Shown: positions 1 to 4,760 of the stretch, piece after piece | Layout: every line of letters starts with the position of its first letter | How positions within the stretch are numbered: position 1 is the first letter of the stretch | NCBI GenBank assembly: GCA_913009515.1 | Contig: CAJVYO010000119.1 | Coordinates: 1-5,863 of the forward strand | Reading direction: 5' to 3' | DNA: 5,863 bases | DNA from: an uncultured Methylococcaceae bacterium | GTDB lineage: Bacteria; Pseudomonadota; Gammaproteobacteria; Methylococcales; Methylomonadaceae | The notes under the pieces: model-generated | The model's input: the letters and a program-made list of their open reading frames with translations, nothing else | Database searches by the model: none | Told to the model about the DNA's origin: nothing | Made by a program: the position numbers and the translations under genes

Positions 1-230
1 CAACAATAGAACAACTTAAAACTGAAGCCGCTACTTGCAATGCTCAAGTGCCTATTTTTATGGCACACGGCACCATGGATACCGTGGTTAATCCGAGCAT
101 TGCTAAAACCGCCTATCAAAACTTAAAACAATTAGATTATCCTATTGAATGGCATCAATACCCGATGGAACATTCTTTATGCTTAGAAGAAATTGAGGCT
201 ATTTCGGGGTTTATTAATCGGGTTTTTTAA
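1..230 (+). CDS. Carboxylesterase / alpha-beta hydrolase, C-terminal part (5' end outside window)
   Basis: This is the last 75 codons of a serine hydrolase of the carboxylesterase/phospholipase family (Abhydrolase_2, YpfH/EstB type), which hydrolyses short acyl esters, usually in the cytoplasm. The frame is open from the left edge (first full codon at 3) to TAA at 228-230. The GTG at 48 is internal, because the coding frame and family similarity continue upstream of it. Visible signatures are PIFMAHGTMDTVV, with the probable catalytic Asp at codon 78-80, and WHQYPMEHSLCLEE, with the probable catalytic His at 171-173. The Asp and His are 31 residues apart, and the protein then ends in a short helix ending INRVF. 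The nucleophile Ser in GxSxG would lie upstream of the window. Full members have about 215-225 residues, so roughly a third is seen. The next gene converges on it. Substrate cannot be inferred. Confidence 0.85.
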   Translation, partial: TIEQLKTEAATCNAQVPIFMAHGTMDTVVNPSIAKTAYQNLKQLDYPIEWHQYPMEHSLCLEEIEAISGFINRVF

Positions 231-257
231 TTCCCATTATTTTATCCCCTCACCCAA

Positions 258-277
258 CCCTCTCCCGCTGGAGAGGG
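258..277. terminator. Possible transcription-stopping hairpin in the convergent gap
   Basis: A perfect 8-bp GC-rich stem is formed by CCCTCTCC (258-265), loop CGCT and GGAGAGGG (270-277). It starts 28 nt after the esterase stop codon on the + strand. It is followed by CTTTAAAGC and a later T run at 291-296 rather than an immediate U tract, so it is not a textbook intrinsic terminator. The location between convergent genes makes a stop or 3'-end stabilising role plausible. It is part of the repeat element. Confidence 0.35.
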
Positions 278-283
278 CTTTAA

Positions 284-337
284 AGCTTCTATTTTTAGCC
301 CTATCCTTTGGGGAAAGGGTTGGGTGAGGGGATTTCA
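284..337. repeat. Direct repeat copy 1 (54 nt)
   Basis: This 54-nt unit begins AGCTTCTATTTTTAGCCCT and ends GGTGAGGGGATTTCA. It recurs at 357-410 with 52 of 54 identical positions. The differences are A303 versus C376 and A315 versus G388, and both weaken the internal CCCTCTCC/GGAGAGGG hairpin in this copy. The copies are 73 nt apart start to start, with a 19-nt unrelated spacer at 338-356. A local duplication of the right half of the palindromic element explains the arrangement. Confidence 0.9.
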
Positions 338-356
338 GACCTTTAAAAGACACTTC

Positions 357-410
357 AGCTTCTATTTTTAGCCCTCTCCTTTGGGGAGAGGGTTGGGTGA
401 GGGGATTTCA
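357..410. repeat. Direct repeat copy 2 (54 nt)
   Basis: This is the second copy of the unit at 284-337. It keeps the perfect internal hairpin CCCTCTCC (372-379), loop TTTGG, GGAGAGGG (385-392). It is the copy that pairs perfectly with the left arm at 244-266, so it is probably closer to the ancestral sequence than copy 1. Confidence 0.9.
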
Positions 411-459
411 AGGTAAAAACAAAGAGAATTTCTGCTACGCCCCAATTAAATACGTTATA

Positions 460-855
460 TTAAAAAATAGACTCAGGTGGATCTAAATTATCCAACCCAT
501 CTTGAGTTTGTGCAATTGAAGTGACATTATTAACATCTGTTAATATCCCCGTCACACCATCAAAATCTTCTTGTACTGCAACTATATTTTGATCGCTTAA
601 TTTCTCACCTTCAGCCAGCAATAAATCAAATGCACCGTTAAAATCTTGTTGCAGATCATTTATAGTATCAGCACTCAAATTATTAATATTGGTTAAAACA
701 TCATCTCCAGTATCCAGAATATCATCACCTATATCCGACACGTCATCCACTGTATTATCAATCAAAGTATCAATATCATTGCTACTACACGCTGTTAATA
801 ACAAACTTGATGAGACTAATAATATTTTTACCCATTCATAAATATTATATTTCAT
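460..855 (-). CDS. Small, very acidic lipoprotein of unknown function
   Basis: I do not recognise a family for this 131-residue protein. It starts with a lipoprotein signal: residues 1-22 with a hydrophobic core (ILLVSSSLLL) and lipobox LTAC, giving lipidated Cys23 after signal peptidase II cleavage. Ser at +2 favours transfer to the outer membrane by Lol. The mature part (23-131) contains 26 Asp/Glu, one Lys (K85) and no Arg or His. Residues 36-56 form three 7-residue units of the form xDD[VI]xxx. A motif like QQDFNGAFDLL (69-79) recurs as QEDFDGVTGIL (95-105), which suggests an internal duplication. Helical, possibly cation-binding structure is inference. The ATG at 853-855 has a good Shine-Dalgarno (AGGA, complement of 862-865) six bases upstream. 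The gene lies 47 bp after the DUF336 gene with no terminator between, so cotranscription is likely. Confidence 0.75.
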   Translation of the reverse strand: MKYNIYEWVKILLVSSSLLLTACSSNDIDTLIDNTVDDVSDIGDDILDTGDDVLTNINNLSADTINDLQQDFNGAFDLLLAEGEKLSDQNIVAVQEDFDGVTGILTDVNNVTSIAQTQDGLDNLDPPESIF

Positions 856-902
856 TAGCTTTCCTTTTTATTGAATTTAAAATTAACTATTCATAAAAGA
901 AA

Positions 903-1643
903 CTAATCTGCTGAACCTAATTCGCCTTGACCAATTGCTTGTTCAGAATTACCACAGGCAGGGTGTTCGCCATAGGTTAATTTTTCAAAATTCGCAATAC
1001 CAGCAGGTGTATTTTTAATAATCGCATCAGTGGCTGCAATTAATAAATCACGGGTACGCCATGCAATATTATGATCGGCACATGAGGTATCACCACTTAC
1101 ACCAATCGCTCCAATCACATCACCCGCTTCATTAAATAACGCTAATCCACCGCCGAAAACATTGACACCGCCTACTTTTAAGCCATGTAAGCTGTCATTT
1201 GCAGTACCATATTTGGTCGCATCACCTCGATAGGCGGCACGCGTATCAACTGGGTTACTTTCTTGCAAACCAAATAATGACGCACCCGGTTGCGTTGCAG
1301 CATATAACCATGCGGTTGAAATAGACGATTGTCGATTACTAAATGAATTAGCGGTATTGGCTTTTTGTGCTGAAATAACCCGACTACCAGGCCACGGATC
1401 AGCTTCAGTATTAGCAGTTGCGGCACTGGCTGCTTTCACTACTGCACAGACTGTTCCATAACGATTAACCACTGTCGCCCACATATCTAAGTTAAAGCCG
1501 CCATTATCAACAGAAATTGCTTCTGCTAATTTAGCTTGTAAAGCATCATGACTTGGTAAAGACTGGCAATCATTATTTTGAGCCGCTGAAACAGCCATTG
1601 ATGAGCCTAATAAAAGCGTTGCTGCTAAAAATTTAGTATTCAT
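903..1643 (-). CDS. Exported HbpS/GlcG-family (DUF336) putative heme-binding protein
   Basis: This 246-residue protein has a Sec signal peptide (NTKFLAATLLLGSSMAVSA, cleavage near A20/A21) followed by a GlcG/HbpS-type domain (DUF336, PF03928). The most diagnostic stretch is FGGGLALF (163-170) followed by GDVIGAIGVSGDTSCADH (174-191), the glycine-rich core of the family. Family members include heme-binding HbpS of Streptomyces and GlcG of the glycolate locus. Heme or another small ligand in the periplasm is therefore possible but not shown. The mature protein has four cysteines (26, 66, 188, 230), unusual for cytosolic GlcG and consistent with disulfides in the periplasm. It is longer than a bare GlcG domain (about 140 residues), with extra loops around 75-155. 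The ATG at 1641-1643 has AAGGA (complement of 1650-1654) six bases upstream. It probably heads a two-gene unit with the acidic lipoprotein. Confidence 0.85.
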   Translation of the reverse strand: MNTKFLAATLLLGSSMAVSAAQNNDCQSLPSHDALQAKLAEAISVDNGGFNLDMWATVVNRYGTVCAVVKAASAATANTEADPWPGSRVISAQKANTANSFSNRQSSISTAWLYAATQPGASLFGLQESNPVDTRAAYRGDATKYGTANDSLHGLKVGGVNVFGGGLALFNEAGDVIGAIGVSGDTSCADHNIAWRTRDLLIAATDAIIKNTPAGIANFEKLTYGEHPACGNSEQAIGQGELGSAD

Positions 1644-1674
1644 AATTTTTCCTTATAATAATTAATTTACACTC

Positions 1675-1716
1675 TCATTTTCATCGCCATATCAATGAAA
1701 ATGATTTAATTATCAT
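1675..1716. promoter_or_regulatory. Two overlapping palindromes at the DUF336 promoter, one Fur-box-like
   Basis: ATGATTTAATTATCAT (1701-1716) has 5-bp outer arms and contains the half-site ATTATCA, as in the Fur consensus TGATAATnATTATCA. It overlaps the proposed -10, where a repressor would act. Just downstream, TCATTTTCAT (1675-1684) and ATGAAAATGA (1695-1704) form a perfect 10-bp inverted repeat around a 10-nt spacer, in the early leader. Either could be an operator, and the second could also fold in RNA. The left half of the Fur-like site is poor, so regulator identity is uncertain. Confidence 0.35.
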
Positions 1717-1739
1717 AAACCTTTATTTTAAAAATTCAA
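1712..1739 (-). promoter_or_regulatory. Candidate sigma-70 promoter for the DUF336-lipoprotein unit
   Basis: On the - strand, TTGAAT (complement of 1734-1739, four of six matches to TTGACA) and TATGAT (complement of 1712-1717, five of six to TATAAT) are separated by 16 nt. Transcription would start near 1705, giving a leader of about 60 nt before the ATG at 1643. The region is AT-rich, so chance matches are possible. Confidence 0.45.
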
Positions 1740-1786
1740 TTAGCATCATATTATTAATATTTTCTAATAAGATTAGATAACGGCAG

Positions 1787-3187
1787 CTATAACTCGAATT
1801 TCTTAATTTTTTCAACCAAAGTCGTTCGTCGCATATTTAATAATTTTGCTGCATGAGCAACCACCCAATTACAGTCCATTAAGGCTTGTTCAATTAACTT
1901 AACTTCAACGTTTGTTAAATACGCTTTTAAATCAAGTCCATTTCTTAATGACGGCAAATGTACCGGTATACTATTATCGTCGACAATATCATCACTAAAA
2001 TCTTGTACTAATGCATTTAAATCTTCAATAGTTTCTTCAATAATTGGATTTTGAACCGGATTAAGCTCTCGAAATTTAATCGGTAAATCATCAATTGTTA
2101 CCCGACCATTATTAGTCATAATCGCAAGCCGCTCGATAAGATTACCTAATTCACGCACATTACCCGGCCACGGATATTGAATTAATACTTTAATCACATC
2201 TAATTTAATCGTGACGGTGCCTTTCTGTGCTTTCTCTAATCGAGCGACTAAATCTTTAATTAAATATGGTAAATCTTCAATACGTTCTCTTAAGGCAGGC
2301 ACTTCAATAGGAAATACATTTAGCCGATAAAATAAATCTTCTCTAAAACGACCGTCTTTAATCGCATCTTCAAGATTTTGATGGGTCGCTGAAATAATCC
2401 GCACATCACAATGCACGGTTTTATTGCTACCGATGCGTTCAAAGGTTTTTTCCTGTAACACCCTGAGTAATTTGACTTGCATATCTAAGGGCATATCGCC
2501 TATTTCATCTAAAAATAGCGTGCCGCCTTCCGCCATTTCAAAACGCCCCTTGCGTGTATGCAAAGCACCGGTAAACGCTCCTTTTTCATGACCAAATAAT
2601 TCACTTTCTAATAATTCAGATGGAATCGCCCCACAATTAATCGGTACAAACGGTTTATTATTGCGTGTTGATTTTTTATGAATAGAACGAGCAACCACTT
2701 CTTTACCCGTTCCAGATTCGCCAAAAATCAGCACTGTCGCATCAGAGGTACTTACTTGCTCCGCTAACGCCATCACATGTTGAATGCTATGACTTTGCCC
2801 TGACAAGGTTTTATTGTCAGTATTCACTTCATCTATGGGTAAAAAAGGCTGTAATTGTTCGGTCAATATAGCATAAGTTACCGGCCATTCTTGTGTCGAA
2901 TTCACCATTTTTAATAGCGTAGAAGGCACTGTTAAACCCGCTGCTTTATCGACTAATAACACCACCGGAATATTAGGTAATCGATCAGTAATCGTTTTAA
3001 TCGCATTGGCTTGACGCTCTAAACCATAGCCCACATAAATCACAATAACATCGATAAAATGCTCTTTCTGAGCAAATCCCTGCATTGTTAATACTTCAAT
3101 TTCATATTCGATAAACTGAATGACCGCGGTAAACTGCTGACAGCGTTCACTATTATCGTCAATCAAAATAATTTTAGGCAAAGCCAT
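1787..3187 (-). CDS. fleQ: FleQ/FlrA-type sigma-54-dependent transcriptional activator
   Basis: This 466-residue enhancer-binding protein (P. aeruginosa FleQ has 490) uses ATP hydrolysis to open RNA polymerase-sigma-54 complexes. FleQ relatives switch on flagellar genes and, with c-di-GMP, biofilm genes. Residues 1-115 are a degenerate receiver-like FleQ domain: IDDN is kept at 9-12, but VIVIYVGYG (48-54 region) lacks the phosphoacceptor Asp. The AAA+ domain follows: Walker A GESGTGKE 156-163, sigma-54 contact GAFTGA 203-208, Walker B GGTLFLDEIGD 221-231, FREDLFYRLN 281-290 and WPGNVREL 340-347. A Fis-type helix-turn-helix ends the protein, with RRTTLVEK (453-460) as in FleQ. The C-terminal similarity argues for FleQ rather than generic NtrC. 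The ATG at 3185-3187 has only a weak Shine-Dalgarno (TAGGT on the - strand). It is divergent from corB, and no flagellar genes are in view. The exact regulon is unknown. Confidence 0.9.
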   Translation of the reverse strand: MALPKIILIDDNSERCQQFTAVIQFIEYEIEVLTMQGFAQKEHFIDVIVIYVGYGLERQANAIKTITDRLPNIPVVLLVDKAAGLTVPSTLLKMVNSTQEWPVTYAILTEQLQPFLPIDEVNTDNKTLSGQSHSIQHVMALAEQVSTSDATVLIFGESGTGKEVVARSIHKKSTRNNKPFVPINCGAIPSELLESELFGHEKGAFTGALHTRKGRFEMAEGGTLFLDEIGDMPLDMQVKLLRVLQEKTFERIGSNKTVHCDVRIISATHQNLEDAIKDGRFREDLFYRLNVFPIEVPALRERIEDLPYLIKDLVARLEKAQKGTVTIKLDVIKVLIQYPWPGNVRELGNLIERLAIMTNNGRVTIDDLPIKFRELNPVQNPIIEETIEDLNALVQDFSDDIVDDNSIPVHLPSLRNGLDLKAYLTNVEVKLIEQALMDCNWVVAHAAKLLNMRRTTLVEKIKKFEL

Positions 3188-3344
3188 GCAACATACCTAC
3201 CAAGGAAATAAAGGCAACAGACTGCCTAATAAGAAATAAACAACTAAAAATAGCTCATCAAGAAGTGAAAAACTAAGGTTTTAATTGCGTCATACTATTT
3301 TAATAGTTTTAAAATATGTCTTAAATTAAAAACTAAAAATTAAC

Positions 3345-3353
3345 ATTATATCA
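3345..3353 (-). promoter_or_regulatory. Extended -10 promoter element for fleQ
   Basis: The - strand reads TGATATAAT, a perfect TGnTATAAT extended -10 (TATAAT is the complement of 3345-3350). No good -35 sits 16-18 nt upstream, which is normal for extended -10 promoters. A start near 3338 would give fleQ a leader of about 150 nt, carrying a short AGGCA/TGCCT stem (3212-3216 with 3223-3227) close to the start codon. Confidence 0.55.
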
Positions 3354-3354
3354 T

Positions 3355-3376
3355 GTCAGTTAAAAGGACAGTTAAA
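3355..3376. promoter_or_regulatory. Candidate operator at the fleQ promoter (FleQ-box-like, with tandem CAGTTAAA)
   Basis: GTCAGTTAAAAGGAC (3355-3369) resembles the P. aeruginosa FleQ box (about GTCAnTAAAtTGAC, from memory), with one extra base and an imperfect right arm. CAGTTAAA occurs at 3357-3364 and again at 3369-3376, a 12-bp tandem period. The site lies immediately upstream of the fleQ extended -10, where bound protein would block or modulate transcription. Autoregulation by FleQ is inference. Confidence 0.4.
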
Positions 3377-3425
3377 GTAAATTATAGAATAGAACATCTC
3401 TAAAAATAATTTTTCACGCCTAAAC

Positions 3426-3455
3426 TTGACAAATATTACCCATAATAGAAACTAT
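3426..3455 (+). promoter_or_regulatory. Candidate sigma-70 promoter for corB-radA
   Basis: TTGACA (3426-3431) is a perfect -35. A weak -10, AACTAT, lies at 3450-3455 with an 18-nt spacer. Transcription would start around 3462, leaving a leader of only about 20-25 nt before the TTG start codon at 3485. The -35 is convincing, while the -10 match is only three of six. Confidence 0.45.
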
Positions 3456-3456
3456 A

Positions 3457-3473
3457 GCCAACTTAACTGACAT
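3457..3473. promoter_or_regulatory. Candidate operator at the corB start, inverted partner of the fleQ site
   Basis: TTAACTGACAT (3463-3473) is the perfect reverse complement of ATGTCAGTTAA (3353-3363). Read on the - strand, 3457-3471 is GTCAGTTAAGTTGGC, again close to the FleQ box but with one extra base and G for A in the last arm. It covers the proposed corB transcription start. The matched pair, about 110 bp apart across the divergent promoters, suggests one regulator contacting both, which is an inference. Confidence 0.35.
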
Positions 3474-3484
3474 CGTATCGAATT

Positions 3485-4738
3485 TTGGATAATATCCCAC
3501 TTAGCATACTCTTTAGTGTTCTTGCTGTTTTACTCTGTTTATCAGCGTTTTTTTCAGGCTCCGAAACCGCGTTAATGACCTTAAATCGTTATCGTTTGCA
3601 ACACCTTGTTAAACAAGGACATCGGGGGGCAAAAAAAGCGAACCGATTATTAAAACGTCCTGACCGACTGCTTGGGCTTATTTTGCTCGGTAACAATTTC
3701 GTTAATATTCTTGCCTCATCGCTTGCCACCATCATTGGTATGCGTTTAATGGGTGATGAAGGTATTGCAGTGGCCGCCAGTGTACTCACCCTTGTGGTAC
3801 TGATTTTTTCTGAAGTAGCCCCTAAAACACTCGCCGCCATTAAACCCGAAGTCCTCGCGTTTCCAGCGGCATGGCTTTATACCCCCCTATTAAAATTATT
3901 TTATCCCATTGTTTGGTTTGTTAATTTAATTGCCAATGGGTTATTACGCATTTTTGGTGTCAAAGCCAGCGAACACAGCACCCCTACTCTTAACAAGGAC
4001 GAATTAAAAAGTATCGTTTCAGAAACAAATTCCATTATGCCTGAAAAATACAAAAATATGCTGCTGGGGATTATCGACCTTGAAAGTGCGACCGTTGAAG
4101 ATGTTATGACGCCGCGTAATGAAATTAACGCAATTAATTTAGATGATTCTATAGAGGATATTGTTAAACAGATTAAAACCAGTCGTTACACCCGCATTCC
4201 TGTTTATAAAGAAAATATTGATCGGGTGATTGGTTTTTTGCATTTAAGAAATATTCTGATGCAAATGTTAGCCAAAGATGGATTCACCAAACAAGATTTA
4301 ACGAAACAGCTGATTTCGCCTATTTTTATCTCTGAAACCACCCCGCTGCATAAACAAATGCAAAATTTTAAATTTGACCAAGCACGTATTGGTTTGGTAG
4401 TTGATGAATATGGCGATGTGCAAGGGCTGATTACGCTTGATGACCTGATGCAAGGCATTGTCGGTGAAATTATGACCGAAAAAGCCGGCGATATAAAAAA
4501 ATATGCCGATGGCAGTTATCTTGTTGATGGCAGTGCAACCGTGCGTGAATTTAATCATATTGCCCAATGGGACTTGCCCGTGGAAGGCCCTAAAACTATT
4601 AACGGTTTAATTGTTGAATTTATGGAAACCATTCCACAATCAGGCACCAGCATTATGCTAGACAACCATCCCATTGAAATTATTAGCTGCAATAAACATG
4701 CGATTACCCAAGTTAAATTTCTGTCTACTTCTAAATAA
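3485..4738 (+). CDS. corB: CorB/YfjD-type CNNM-CBS-CorC membrane protein (divalent-cation transport)
   Basis: This 417-residue inner-membrane protein belongs to the HlyC/CorC (CNNM) family, proposed to move or regulate Mg2+ and Co2+. The CNNM/DUF21 domain (about 1-160) has hydrophobic segments near 5-24, 62-86, 94-115 and 125-152 and the motifs FSGSETALMTLNRYRL (23-38), LGNNFVNILAS (68-78) and SEVAPKT (109-115). Two CBS domains follow: VEDVMTPRNEINAI (204-217) starts the first, and the second runs from about 276 to 329 with GLVVDEYGDVQGLITLDD (303-320). A CorC_HlyC domain fills about 341-414. Similarity to E. coli YfjD extends end to end. The only usable start is TTG at 3485: the frame is stopped at 3464-3466, and the other in-frame options are CTG 3467 and ATT 3482. 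No Shine-Dalgarno is visible. radA follows after 22 bp. Confidence 0.9.
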   Translation: MDNIPLSILFSVLAVLLCLSAFFSGSETALMTLNRYRLQHLVKQGHRGAKKANRLLKRPDRLLGLILLGNNFVNILASSLATIIGMRLMGDEGIAVAASVLTLVVLIFSEVAPKTLAAIKPEVLAFPAAWLYTPLLKLFYPIVWFVNLIANGLLRIFGVKASEHSTPTLNKDELKSIVSETNSIMPEKYKNMLLGIIDLESATVEDVMTPRNEINAINLDDSIEDIVKQIKTSRYTRIPVYKENIDRVIGFLHLRNILMQMLAKDGFTKQDLTKQLISPIFISETTPLHKQMQNFKFDQARIGLVVDEYGDVQGLITLDDLMQGIVGEIMTEKAGDIKKYADGSYLVDGSATVREFNHIAQWDLPVEGPKTINGLIVEFMETIPQSGTSIMLDNHPIEIISCNKHAITQVKFLSTSK

Positions 4739-4760
4739 ACTGACTTTCAAAATATAAATC

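Larger units (their letters stand above)
244..410. repeat. Intergenic palindromic repeat with one left arm and two right arms
   Basis: The left arm at 244-266 (core CCCTCACCCAACCCTCTCCC) is the perfect 23-nt reverse complement of 384-406. It also pairs with 311-333 with a single mismatch (A at 315). Only one left arm is present for two right arms, so alternative long stems are possible. The element fills most of the gap between two convergent genes. Elements of this wording are widespread intergenic repeats in gammaproteobacteria and are REP/MITE-like. Mobility or function is inference: no open reading frame or clear target-site duplication is visible. Confidence 0.85.

Noticed and set aside
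48..230. Independent 60-residue protein starting at GTG 48
   Set aside because: The frame is open to the left edge and the upstream residues continue the carboxylesterase. The catalytic Asp and His spacing fits a truncated larger gene, not a small one.
284..410. Mini CRISPR array
   Set aside because: Only two 54-nt copies with one 19-nt spacer are present. The unit is half of a palindromic intergenic repeat and no cas genes are nearby.
1178..1426. Antisense reading frame inside the DUF336 gene
   Set aside because: It overlaps a well-supported coding gene in another frame on the same strand, with no family signature or ribosome site.
1685..1700. Sigma-54 (-24/-12) promoter for the DUF336 gene
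   Set aside because: The - strand reads TGGCGATGAAAATGA. The GG is not followed ten bases later by GC, and the TTGC block is absent. No GG-N10-GC site was seen upstream of fleQ or corB either.
1763..1777. Terminator after fleQ (TCTAAT AAG ATTAGA)
   Set aside because: The stem is only 6 bp, almost entirely A/T, and lacks a following U tract on the - strand, so it is expected by chance in such AT-rich DNA.
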